Source of the DNA: Paenibacillus rubinfantis
GTDB lineage: Bacteria > Bacillota > Bacilli > Paenibacillales > Paenibacillaceae
Reading direction: 5' to 3'
DNA length: 64,000 nt
Assembly (NCBI RefSeq): GCF_001486505.1
Contig: NZ_LN909066.1
Span: 1-64,000, forward strand
Shown one piece after another: positions 33,277-42,500 of this stretch. Position numbers and translations under genes: made by a program. The notes under the pieces are model-generated. The model did not search any database and was not told the DNA's origin. It saw only the letters and a program-made list of their open reading frames with translations. Positions within the stretch are counted from its first letter, which is position 1, and each line of letters starts with the position of its first letter.

Positions 33277-34805
33277 CTCACTTCACCACCCGTTCGGGGA
33301 TGTGTTGGCTTGTGTCTTGGCAGCGTAAAAGAGATCGTCGTCCCCACACCGATCTGGCTGTCTGCCCGCACGCTGCCGCCGTGCGCTTCGATGATCTGCC
33401 GAACGATAGCCAAGCCCAGACCGCTGCCGCCGCGGCCGCTCTGGCTGCTCCGTGAAGCTTCAGCGCGGTAGAACCGCTCGAACACCTTCGGCAGTGCGTC
33501 CGCGTCGATCCCAGCTCCGTTGTCCCGAAGGCGAACGAGCACTTCGCTTGGATTCGCTTCAAGCTCCAGGGTCAATCGTTTCTCCGTCTTATTCATATAA
33601 TGCAAACTGTTGTCGGCAATATTCATGAGCACGCGTTTGAGCTTATCCCGGTCGGCATCGACGTAAAGAAGGGGTTCCGCGCTAGAGATAAATTCGATTT
33701 GCACCTCTGCGTAGCGGGGGTCCGCCTTCCATTCCTCACTGCAGCTCTGCAGAAAACGAATGAGATCCACCGGTTCAAAATCAAACGGCAGACGTTTCAA
33801 ATCCAGCTTGGAAAACAGGAACAGCTCCTCGATCATCCGGTCCATATCGTCCGCTTTTTGCCCGATCATAGCAATGTATTTGTCCCGCTTCTCCTCCGTA
33901 TCGGCTACGCGATCACGAAGCCCTTCAACGCAGGCTTTGATCCCGGTGATAGGCGTTTTCAAATCATGGGAAATATTCGACAGCATCTCCTTCCGATTCT
34001 CCTCGTATTGGAGTTGCAAATGAATCGAGTGATTTAGCCGTTCGCGCATCTCCTCGAAAGCCTCTCCCACTTCGCCGAATTCATCCTTACGTTGCATCAG
34101 GAGCGGACGGTCCAGTTCGCCTTCCTTGATGCGTTCCGCCGCATGTTTAAGCGTATATAAGGGGCGAAGGATGCTGCGGGACACGAAAAACGTCAGCACC
34201 AGGTTGGTGAATGCCACAATCAGCAGCAGCGAAAAAAACATCAACGGCATAAACCGCGACATTTTGCCCAGCAACGGATTTAAATCGGATAAGAGGTAGA
34301 GGGTTCCGGCGCTCTGATCGTCAAAGGTGAAATCCACACGTTCCGCGGTATAACGTCCGGCAATTTCCGGTTCCCGGTTCATCATCCATTTCGCATGGCT
34401 TCCCTCCTGTTCCGCATCAACTTGGGCCAGTTCCGCTTCCAAGCCTTGTTGCTCCACATCGGCGGGAGCATACGTGACCTCACCGTTTCGAACGACCACG
34501 AGTCCGGCTTGAAGTCCTTGAAGCTTCCCCCCCGTTTCAGCCAGAAACTTCGGGTTCGCGAGCAGCTCCGGATCCTGTTCAGCGACGAACTTGACGCCAT
34601 TCATCAGCCGTTCGCGCTCGTTGATTTTCTCCCAAAATTCCGATAAGGCGTGCCCATGGAACTGGAAGCCGTCTCTCCCATTGGTCGTGGAATCGCCCGG
34701 GCCGAAGAATACCCGCGTCAGCACCATAGCGATCATCATCGTCAGGAGAATAGGGATCAATACCATCGCAATATAGGATAAAATCAGTCTTAATCGGATC
34801 GTCAT
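33273..34805 (-). CDS. Sensor histidine kinase (HAMP-HisKA)
   Basis: A 510-residue kinase. TM1 (about 8-30) and TM2 (about 183-203) enclose an extracytoplasmic domain of about 150 residues. HAMP comes next, then the HisKA box NISHDLKTPITG (His near 279) and the HATPase boxes DNGAGIDADAL and GGSGLGLAIV. The large outer domain sets it apart from BceS-type kinases. It is encoded with an ABC exporter and a secreted Met/His-rich protein, so an envelope or metal/antibiotic stress signal is plausible. Confidence 0.92.
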   Translation of the reverse strand: MTIRLRLILSYIAMVLIPILLTMMIAMVLTRVFFGPGDSTTNGRDGFQFHGHALSEFWEKINERERLMNGVKFVAEQDPELLANPKFLAETGGKLQGLQAGLVVVRNGEVTYAPADVEQQGLEAELAQVDAEQEGSHAKWMMNREPEIAGRYTAERVDFTFDDQSAGTLYLLSDLNPLLGKMSRFMPLMFFSLLLIVAFTNLVLTFFVSRSILRPLYTLKHAAERIKEGELDRPLLMQRKDEFGEVGEAFEEMRERLNHSIHLQLQYEENRKEMLSNISHDLKTPITGIKACVEGLRDRVADTEEKRDKYIAMIGQKADDMDRMIEELFLFSKLDLKRLPFDFEPVDLIRFLQSCSEEWKADPRYAEVQIEFISSAEPLLYVDADRDKLKRVLMNIADNSLHYMNKTEKRLTLELEANPSEVLVRLRDNGAGIDADALPKVFERFYRAEASRSSQSGRGGSGLGLAIVRQIIEAHGGSVRADSQIGVGTTISFTLPRHKPTHPRTGGEVR

Positions 34806-34829
34806 CGGCGTCCGTTCCTTTCAACATAA

Positions 34830-35579
34830 TCAATAGGACTTGCGTTCAAAGCGGGTGACGCTGCTTACATAAGCCATCATACTATAAGCGATCAAAATGA
34901 AAAACGATTGCAGCAGTTTGTCGGTGCCAGCCCCGGCGCCAACCCATAACGTGTGCCAATCCGTATAAGAAAAAGGCGACCAGATCGCAAATGCCGGGAA
35001 CATCACCGGGAGCAGCTTCGCCGCCGCATATACCAGGATCATGGAGCCGAGGGCTGCCGCGCTGTTCGCAAAAAACATCGCGATCCACACCGCGATTAGG
35101 CTAAGTGCGGCCAGCGGCACGATCGATACGGTATAGGCGATCAGGCTGTCCGTCCACTCGTGAACCGGCGATGCGGAGAACGACAGCAGCCCGCTTACCG
35201 CGGAAGCAATCCCGGCGGCGGCTAAAATGGCCGCAGCGGCTGTGCCGAGCGCCAGCACCTTGGCGGCGAACAGCTTGGCGCGGGTCACCGGACGCACCAG
35301 CATAAGCTTCATTGTTCGTGCGGAGGTTTCGCCGGGAAACAAATCGGCAGCCGCCATAAACAAATAAAGCGGCAGTAAAAAGCCCGTCACGACATTCAAG
35401 GTGATTAAGGAGACCTGCCTGCCCAGTGCAGCGCTCAGCCCCAAGGCCCGGCCAAGGAAACCGATACCCAGCGTAAACATTACCGGAATCAAGACGGCCA
35501 ACGCGAGTACCGCTTTGGTTCTTTTACGCAGCCACAGCTTCTCCACTTCATTACGCCAGCTTGCCAGCAGTGCGTTCAT
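34830..35579 (-). CDS. ABC-2 type exporter permease
   Basis: A 249-residue membrane protein with six predicted helices and an FPGETSARTMKLMLVRPV stretch typical of ABC-2 permeases that act with a single ATPase (NatB/BcrB-like). The ATG has GGGGAGG upstream and overlaps the ATPase gene by 29 bp. Substrate unknown. Confidence 0.87.
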   Translation of the reverse strand: MNALLASWRNEVEKLWLRKRTKAVLALAVLIPVMFTLGIGFLGRALGLSAALGRQVSLITLNVVTGFLLPLYLFMAAADLFPGETSARTMKLMLVRPVTRAKLFAAKVLALGTAAAAILAAAGIASAVSGLLSFSASPVHEWTDSLIAYTVSIVPLAALSLIAVWIAMFFANSAAALGSMILVYAAAKLLPVMFPAFAIWSPFSYTDWHTLWVGAGAGTDKLLQSFFILIAYSMMAYVSSVTRFERKSY

Positions 35580-36309
35580 GTAGATCCTCCCCTTTACCTG
35601 ATTGGATGGCGTCCAAATAATAATCTTCCAACGTCATGTCCGGCGGCACCAGCTCAAAACGGCGGCCGAACCGAACCAGTTCTCCGCGGTGAAGGATACC
35701 AATAGATGTCACGATCGGTTCGAGATGGCTTAACATATGGCTCGAGATCAGAAAAGCAATCCCCTCTTCGCGGGCCAGTCGAGCGATCGTTTGGCGAAGC
35801 TCCACCATGCCTTCGATATCCAGTCCATTGGTGGGCTCGTCGAGGATCACAAGTCGCGGTTCCGGCAGCAATGCAGCTGCCAGCGCCAAGCGCTGCTTCA
35901 TTCCCAGGGAATAGTGCTTCGCCCGCTCGTTCTGATAAGACGCCAAACCCGTCATTTCCAGCACTTCCTCGATGCGTGAAGCCGGCAGACCTGGATAGTA
36001 ACGGGCGGCTTGCCGAAGATTCCGCTTTCCGGTCATATAGTCGTAAGCGTCCGCCGCTTCGATCACGCAACCCACTCGCGACATGGCTTGCTCATAGTGC
36101 GTATTCAGATCGCATCCGAACATCCGGATCCTCCCCTCATCGGGGCGGCATAATCCGGTGATTGTCTTGAGCAGGGTCGTCTTGCCGGCCCCGTTTTGCC
36201 CGAACAACCCCACGATATCCCCGGCTTTAACGTCAAAGCTGACCTGACCGATCCCGCGTCCGTTGCCGAATCGCTTACTTACCCCCTGCACTTCCAAAAG
36301 CGTCTCCAC
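35551..36309 (-). CDS. ABC exporter ATP-binding protein (BcrA-like)
   Basis: A 252-residue ATPase with Walker A GQNGAGKTT (37-45), signature YSLGMKQRL and Walker B LVILDEPTNGLD. The likely start is GTG with AGGAG 9 bp upstream; a TTG three codons earlier abuts that site. It is followed by, and overlaps, its permease gene. The closest well-known class is the BcrAB/NatAB exporters, often involved in peptide or cation stress. Confidence 0.87.
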   Translation of the reverse strand: METLLEVQGVSKRFGNGRGIGQVSFDVKAGDIVGLFGQNGAGKTTLLKTITGLCRPDEGRIRMFGCDLNTHYEQAMSRVGCVIEAADAYDYMTGKRNLRQAARYYPGLPASRIEEVLEMTGLASYQNERAKHYSLGMKQRLALAAALLPEPRLVILDEPTNGLDIEGMVELRQTIARLAREEGIAFLISSHMLSHLEPIVTSIGILHRGELVRFGRRFELVPPDMTLEDYYLDAIQSGKGEDLHERTAGKLA

Positions 36310-36384
36310 CTGCTTCAACTCCTATCGATAAGTTCTCAACAAACGATGCCGGGCCGCCTGGCCCGGCATCCGGCTAAACTCGGT

Positions 36385-37329
36385 TTATCGATGCCCATGC
36401 GGCATATGTTCCGACCTCTCGATGGTTACGACCTGCTTCCCGGTCAAGTCCACGGTATCCGGGGTCGTTTGACCAAATCCAGACAGATCAAAGCTGGCTT
36501 TGATCACAACTTCGTGGGCTTGCCCTGCCTCGTCCGTACCGCGGACAATCATCTGACCCTGTTGATGCTCCACCAATTGATCCTTGTTGATGTCCGCATC
36601 CAAACGGATATCCTCGACCTTCACGTCCTTGGTTAAGGCCGGGAGATCAAAATCCTTCAAAGAAGGATGCATCGACATCATCGCGTTGGAGGAGGATCCC
36701 ATCATGCCGTGGCCTTGTTGTGCACCCTGACCGCCTTCTGCCATCATCTTGTCGGCTGCGGCCATATGTCCGGCCGCAAGGGAGCCCGCCGCCTGTACAA
36801 TCGCCGGAATTTGGCTACCGCTTAAATGCAGTGTGGTTTGCTTGCCGCCGGATGGCAGCTCCTGGACCGTGGCCAAATCTTTGATATTGCCCAACAAGGC
36901 TTCCATCAGCTGCTCCGCATGCTGCGGCGGATCAAAATCTCCGTCCCCGAACCGCTGCTCGTCTTCCGCAAGCGGCAGGACATGGTAGGTGTCGGTATCG
37001 TCGCCGCCGACAAACACCATTTTCCCGTCTTGCTTATACGCTTGGAACGTTTGTGTTCCCGAGGCTCCGGTCAACTCGATGTTCGCGCTTAGGGTGTCCT
37101 TCTCCTTGTTCAATTTGACCTCCAGCTTGGCGTTTACAATCGTCTTCCCGTTGTCGGTCACGACGATGCGGCCTTGGTTCGTTAAGCTGGATGCGGCATG
37201 CGTCTGCTTGATGGCGGTTTTGTACGTTTCGTACCCGGACGTTCCCGCCATAGCGGACAATCCGCTGCCGAGCAGTAGCGCAGCTCCGATGCCGAACACC
37301 GCTCCACGCTTGATCCATTTCTGGTTCAT
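36385..37329 (-). CDS. Secreted Met/His-rich protein of unknown function
   Basis: I do not recognise a named family for this 314-residue protein. A signal peptide ends near residue 28 (SAMA). The mature part has two beta-rich regions (about 50-125 and 235-305) around a stretch unusually rich in Met and His (188-221, including QGHGMMGSSSNAMMSMHP), and the C-terminus is HMPHGHR. It may bind copper or another soft metal, or shield Met residues from oxidation. The start is ATG after AAAGGAAG. It is first in the operon with an ABC exporter and a two-component system. Confidence 0.75.
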   Translation of the reverse strand: MNQKWIKRGAVFGIGAALLLGSGLSAMAGTSGYETYKTAIKQTHAASSLTNQGRIVVTDNGKTIVNAKLEVKLNKEKDTLSANIELTGASGTQTFQAYKQDGKMVFVGGDDTDTYHVLPLAEDEQRFGDGDFDPPQHAEQLMEALLGNIKDLATVQELPSGGKQTTLHLSGSQIPAIVQAAGSLAAGHMAAADKMMAEGGQGAQQGHGMMGSSSNAMMSMHPSLKDFDLPALTKDVKVEDIRLDADINKDQLVEHQQGQMIVRGTDEAGQAHEVVIKASFDLSGFGQTTPDTVDLTGKQVVTIERSEHMPHGHR

Positions 37330-37420
37330 CTTCAACTTCCTTTCCCTTTGGTTTTGTCCTTCCTTTCTTAGCTTAGCCCCCGGCTCTAAAGCGCTTCTTA
37401 ACGAATTCTAAAAAAAGTAT

Positions 37421-37464
37421 AAAAAAGCCGGCTTAACGCCTATTTTAAAGACGTCAAGCCGGCT
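37421..37464 (-). terminator. Terminator of the small Fur-controlled transcript
   Basis: On the minus strand AGCCGGCTT pairs with AAGCCGGCT (9 bp, extended by ACG/CGT), followed by a run of six T and more T-rich sequence. It lies between the small transcript and the gene for the secreted Met/His-rich protein. Confidence 0.85.
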
Positions 37465-37552
37465 GATCAGCCATGATTATATCGGTTTTAGGAGGTTTCG
37501 GACGACCCGGGTGATAAAGGGAAAAATCACGGTCTTGGGACTCTTGATTCAT
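37454..37552 (-). CDS. Possible 32-residue peptide in the Fur-controlled transcript
   Basis: Inside the small transcript, ATG AAT CAA opens a frame of 32 codons (starting MNQESQDRDFSLYH, then a Pro/Lys-rich part PGRPKPPKTD) that ends TGA within the terminator stem. AAAGGA lies 11 bp upstream; an in-frame ATG three codons earlier is too close to that site. The peptide is polar and lacks a membrane segment. Coding is uncertain; it matches no family I know. Confidence 0.4.
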   Translation of the reverse strand: MNQESQDRDFSLYHPGRPKPPKTDIIMADQPA

Positions 37553-37586
37553 GTCCTTCATCTTCCTTTATCAATATCCTTCTCTC

Positions 37587-37616
37587 AGTATATTGATAAT
37601 CGTTCTCAATCGTCAA
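37587..37616 (-). promoter_or_regulatory. Promoter with embedded Fur box
   Basis: Minus strand -35 TTGACG (37611-37616), 18-bp spacer, -10 TATACT (37587-37592). The spacer is a Fur-like box (TGAGAACGATTATCA, 12 of 14 symmetrical positions matching the TGATAATNATTATCA consensus). The -35 overlaps the last codons of the phosphodiesterase gene. Confidence 0.78.
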
Positions 37617-38601
37617 TCCCAGTTTGTACCGCCTTCGCAATCCGGTCGATTCGGTTCGTCCAGATCCAGCCGCTATATCCCCCCGGCAGGCGCCTCATAT
37701 CCTCGATCGTATCGAAGCCGCTGGAGAAATCACTGCCGTCCCCGCCGACAATGACGACGCGCGTGTTCGCCCGTTCCATGCGGTTTAGGAATTTATCCGG
37801 CCAGCCCCACAGCCAAGGCGCGATTTTCTCGGGGATATGCAGTTCGGTGTTACGGCAAGCGTCGGGGATGTATCCCGTCCAGCCGGAAGCTTCATACGAA
37901 AGCAGACATTGCTTTAATGTCGCTTTCGACATAACCCTTATCTCCGGTAGCAATTCCTTTAAGGCCGCGATGGGTTGGTCCCCACCGTAGACGGTCAGCA
38001 AATCCCGTTCCTCCTTCTTCAAGGTAGAAAGATAGGCCGCCAGCTGCTTCCCCTCCTCGGGATCCTCGCTCTTGATATGCAGCAATAGCTCCTTCCCGGG
38101 GAAATGCTCCACCACCTCAGGTAATGACGGCATCATCCCAACGCCTTTGCCGCGGAACGGATACGTCTTGCCATGATCGACCGTATAGCCGTAACCGATA
38201 TCCAACATCTTCAGCTCGGCCATCGTATAGTCTTTTGTGGTGCCCTCGGCATTGGTGCGGCATTCCAGGGTCCAGTCGTGAAATACGGCGAACTGCCCGT
38301 CCTGGGTTGGCTTCAGATCCAGCTCCACCATGTCCGCGCCCGCCGCAAATGCCGCTTCCATAGAAGGCAGCGTATTCTCCAGAAACTCATGCTCCGGCTC
38401 GTAAATCCGCTCGGCCGTACACGTGTCGTTTTCGATTCCCTCCATCGGGAAGGTTTGCGCCAGACCGCGATGGGCCAACAGCTTCGGCTCCCCGCCGCGG
38501 GCGGCGGTCAAATGCGGCGTATTGTTTAAGTAGATAAAGGCTATAAGGATGAGCAAAATCCATAACGTTCGCGCTCTAAAGATATTCCTGATCTTTCGCA
38601 T
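37606..38601 (-). CDS. Membrane-anchored glycerophosphodiester phosphodiesterase-family protein
   Basis: A 331-residue GDPD-family protein with an N-terminal membrane helix (about 12-27) that places the catalytic domain outside. Active-site residues are visible: H44-R45 (LLAHRG), E75-N76 (LENTLPS), E93 and D95 (MVELDLKP) and H108 (AVFHDW). It should cleave glycerophosphodiesters such as deacylated phospholipids or teichoic-acid units; the loop between 50 and 72 is longer than usual. ATG follows GGGGGGA. A Fur-type promoter for the next unit overlaps its end. Confidence 0.88.
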   Translation of the reverse strand: MRKIRNIFRARTLWILLILIAFIYLNNTPHLTAARGGEPKLLAHRGLAQTFPMEGIENDTCTAERIYEPEHEFLENTLPSMEAAFAAGADMVELDLKPTQDGQFAVFHDWTLECRTNAEGTTKDYTMAELKMLDIGYGYTVDHGKTYPFRGKGVGMMPSLPEVVEHFPGKELLLHIKSEDPEEGKQLAAYLSTLKKEERDLLTVYGGDQPIAALKELLPEIRVMSKATLKQCLLSYEASGWTGYIPDACRNTELHIPEKIAPWLWGWPDKFLNRMERANTRVVIVGGDGSDFSSGFDTIEDMRRLPGGYSGWIWTNRIDRIAKAVQTGIDD

Positions 38602-38635
38602 TCCAGTCCCCCCGATTCCTACCCAAGCCCTGCTT

Positions 38636-39322
38636 TTATTCTGTCTCTAAAATATACCCGCTCCCCCGGATCGCGTTGATCTGGAACGTATCGCGCCCGT
38701 ATTTCTTACGAATCCGATAAATTAATGTCGTTAATTCATCGATTGTAACGTCCGGCAGCCCGTCAGGGCCCGGACTGCGGTCGTACCATACCGTCTGCTT
38801 GATCTCGCGGATCGTTACCAGCCGGTTCGGGTGCTCATGGAGTAGCTGCAGCAGCAAAAATTCCTTTTCTGACATCGAAATTTTAACGCCGTCCACGATA
38901 CATTCCCGCTTCTCCCAATGAATCGTTACCGTTCCTTCAATCGCTTCCGGGTGCGACACACTGCTCACCGGCTCAAACTCCAGGGTCTGTTCCCCAGGCG
39001 AATAAGAGAAGTGCAGCACGCTTGTGCCCCGCGCCAATTTCAAGATATCGTTCGTTTCCAGCACGTAAGGGGCATGCGGGATCATCCGCACGCCGTTCAG
39101 CTCCGTGCCATGACGGCTTCCCATATCGTAAGCAACCGCACGCTCCCCTTCCCGCCGAATCATGAGATGCTTGCGGGAAATAAAGATGTTCGTAAACGAC
39201 ATATCCGGAAAATGATCCGAAGACGTGCGCCCGATCTCCGTCACATCTTGATCCAGGTACAAGCAGGTTCCGGGACGAAACGGGTCCCCGCGAAGAATAT
39301 AAATACAGGCAAAGGTATCCAT
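38636..39322 (-). CDS. FHA domain fused to an OmpR-type winged helix
   Basis: A 228-residue two-domain protein. The FHA domain (about 25-105) keeps the phosphothreonine-binding residues: GRTSSD, SRKH and GTELNG. A winged helix-turn-helix of the Trans_reg_C type (about 130-228) follows, with LVTIREIKQTVWYD and LIYRIRKKYG, ending in the hairpin INAIRGSGYILE. There is no receiver domain, so DNA binding would be gated by Ser/Thr phosphorylation instead of Asp phosphorylation. GGAGGG precedes the ATG. It lies 34 bp upstream of the phosphodiesterase gene, probably in one unit. Confidence 0.85.
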   Translation of the reverse strand: MDTFACIYILRGDPFRPGTCLYLDQDVTEIGRTSSDHFPDMSFTNIFISRKHLMIRREGERAVAYDMGSRHGTELNGVRMIPHAPYVLETNDILKLARGTSVLHFSYSPGEQTLEFEPVSSVSHPEAIEGTVTIHWEKRECIVDGVKISMSEKEFLLLQLLHEHPNRLVTIREIKQTVWYDRSPGPDGLPDVTIDELTTLIYRIRKKYGRDTFQINAIRGSGYILETE

Positions 39323-39520
39323 ACCTCAATTCCCTCCATTTGCATTTCCATCATCATCTTATCTTAAGGGAAGGGCAAAGAATATGGCAACCGCAGTGAC
39401 ATTATCCTCACAGCTGGCTGATACCCCCTCGTTTTTAACCGGGCGGTTTTCTGTTATCATAAGGGGAGAACAAAAGGCGAACGCCTGACGAACGGAAATG
39501 GACAAGAGAGGAATTCATCC

Positions 39521-42500
39521 ATGAGCTTTCAGTTAACGCAGCGCGTCATCAAATTATTATGCGGCCGAATCGCTTACGAGCGCGGTGAAGCCTATTACCG
39601 GACCGGTAAAGTCACTTTCTTACGAATCGATCACGGCTCCAGGGTCTATGAAGCGGCGGTGTCCGGAACCGGCCATTATCAGGTCTCGCTGCAGATCGAT
39701 CAACATGGCGACGTGCATGCGGAATGCAACTGCCCGGCCTTCTACTCCTATAACAACTATTGCAAACATATCGCCGCCGTCTTGCTGGGGATTCATGACA
39801 TGCTGCAGGGCGGAAAGCCGCCGGTTCGTCCTTCCCGGTCGCTGCTGCATCAGGATGACGATTTGAATCTAACGGGGGATGCTTGGAACAGCTCCCCTGG
39901 CGTGATCCAGCGAAGACAAGCCGGGGATATCCCCTCGCGCGATATCTGGATCGCCCGCGATATGATGCGTTTGTTCGAAGACAACGCCCAGCCTCCGCTG
40001 CGGACCGGAATGATCTTCGACCAACGCACGCCGCTGGAGGCGGAATTTACGCTCCGTCCGGTGCCGTACGGCTACCGCAAGTACCTATTTGGCCTGGAGT
40101 TGAAGATTGGCGAGAAGCGCCTTTACATCGTTAAGAACATCCGGGATTTTCTCGATAAAATCTCGCGCCGCGAGCCCTACAGCTTCTCCAAGCATTTCAA
40201 CTACGATCCGGAACGTCACGGCTTTCGGCCTGAGGATGAAGCAATCCTGCAGAAGCTGGCGGAAATCCAGCGTAATGAGCAGATGTACCAAGAGAGCCTG
40301 GGAGGTTATACAGCAAAATCCTACGGTCATTCCGACCGGCTGCTGCCGATTCCGCCGTTTTTCTGGGACGGGCTGCTGCCTCTTCTCGTTCAGGCGCCCA
40401 ACGTGCAGTTAGAACAAGACGGCCAGATATGGCCGGGACTGACGGTGACGGACGAATCACTGCCCCTAAGCTTTGACCTCGGTCAGGCCGGGGACGATAG
40501 TTACCAATTTTCCGCCCAGGGTCTGGACGAGGTTACGGTGATGGATGCCTACGGGGTGATTTTGTCAGCAGGCAAGCTTATCCGGCGGCCGCCGGCGCAA
40601 ACCCGCCGGCTTGCCGAGATGAAGCACATGCTCGCCACCGCCCGGAAGCAGCATATCCTGATCTCGCCTGATCAGATTGAACCCTTCGTGGAACGCGTGC
40701 TGCCCGGACTTATGAAGCTGGGGAACGTTCACGTCGAAGAGAAGGTTGCCGGCCGTATGGTGCGGACCCAATTGAAGGCCCGGGTCTATCTTGACCGGGT
40801 GAAGGATCGGCTGCTGGCTGGCTTGGAATTTCAATACGGCGACATCGTATTGAATCCGTTGGAGGAGCACGGACCCAAGCGCGGAACCGATTTGATCCTG
40901 CTGCGCGACGGTGAACGGGAACGGCAAATCCTGGACTTGATGGAGTCCGGCTTGTTTGCGCGGACGGAAAGCGCCTATTTCCTCGACGACGAGGAGGCGG
41001 AATACGAGTTCCTTTATCATGTCATGCCCGAGCTGGAGAAACTGGCGGAAATCTACGCCACCTCGGCCGTGAAGACTCGGCTGATTCCCGATCTGCGTCC
41101 GCCGAAAATCTCCGTCGAGCTGGACGAGCGTACGGATTGGCTGGAGTTTCGCTTCAGCATGACCGGGATCGGCGAATCCGAGATCCGCGGCCTGCTGGAA
41201 GCGCTGGAGGAGAAGCGGCGGTACTACCGGCTTCCCAACGGCGCGCTGATGCCGCTGGAAAGCGAGGAGTTCCAGGAGATCGTCCGTTTCCTGAACGAAT
41301 TTGGCCTGAGTCAAAGCGAGATCCGCGGACCGGAGTTCCGGCTGCCGGTGCTTCGCGGTTTGCATATCCGGGACGATCAAGGACAAGGCGGAACGGTCAA
41401 GCTCGGCAAAGCGTACCGCGAGCTGCTGCAGAACCTGCGGCAGCCCGGCAATCTGGATTTTCCGGTGCCGCCGCATCTCTCTGATGTGTTGCGCGATTAC
41501 CAAGCCTACGGCTATCAATGGCTCAAGACGTTGGCCCATTACCGCTTCGGCGGCATCCTCGCCGACGATATGGGACTTGGGAAGACGCTGCAAAGCATCG
41601 CCTTCCTCGTGTCGGTGCTGCCGGAAATCGCCGAATCCGGGCAGCCGGCGCTGATCGTCTCCCCCGCTTCCCTGGTGTACAACTGGCGAAACGAGTTGAC
41701 GAAATTCGCGCCTGACATCAAAGCAGTTATCGCCGACGGCAGTAAAGCCGAACGGGTACGGACATTACGCGAGGCATCGCAAGCGGATGTCGTAATTACC
41801 TCTTACCCGCTGCTGCGCCGCGATATCGAGCAGTTCGCCGAGCTTTCGTTCCATACGTTAATTTTGGACGAGGCCCAAAGCTTTAAAAATCACGCCAGCC
41901 AAACGGCCCAAGCGGTGAAAAGCCTGCAGGCTAAACATCGGTTCGCCTTAACCGGTACCCCGGTGGAAAATTCGCTGGAGGAGCTGTGGTCGATCTTTAG
42001 CGCCGTGTTCCCCGAGTTGTTCCCGAGCCGCCAGGCGTTTAATGACTTGTCCCGGGAGACGGTGGCTAAACGCATCCGCCCCTTCCTCCTGCGCCGGCTG
42101 AAAACCGATGTACTGAAGGAGCTTCCGGAGAAGATCGAATCGCTTCAGCCCTCAGAACTGCTTCCAGAACAAAAGAAGCTTTATCTTGCTTACTTGGCTA
42201 AGCTGCAGCAGGAGACGCTTAAGCATTTGGATGCGGACACTTTCGGGCAGAACCGTATTCGCATTCTGGCCGGGTTGACTCGATTGCGCCAACTGTGCTG
42301 CCATCCGGCGCTGTTCGTTGATGGTTATGATGGCGGTTCAGCCAAATTTGACCAGCTGATGGAAATGATCGAGGAATGCCAAAGCGCAGGCAAACGTGTG
42401 CTGATCTTCTCCCAATTCACGGAGATGCTCGGGTTGATTGGCCGGGAGCTGGGCTATCGGGGGCTGCCTTTCTTCTATCTCGACGGAAAGACGCCAGCGG

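Larger units (their letters stand above)
37421..37580 (-). ncRNA. Predicted Fur-controlled small transcript (about 160 nt)
   Basis: A strong promoter and a strong terminator bracket about 160 nt that contain no known gene. The Fur box lies between -35 and -10, so transcription should occur only when iron is low. The product may be a regulatory RNA like Bacillus FsrA, or an mRNA for a tiny protein like Fbp proteins (see the ORF at 37454-37552). The unit starts where the gene for the phosphodiesterase ends, on the same strand. Confidence 0.6.

Noticed and set aside
40565..41593. A 342-codon open frame opposite the SNF2 gene
   Set aside because: It is antisense to a well-conserved helicase region and arises from its codon usage; no start signals.
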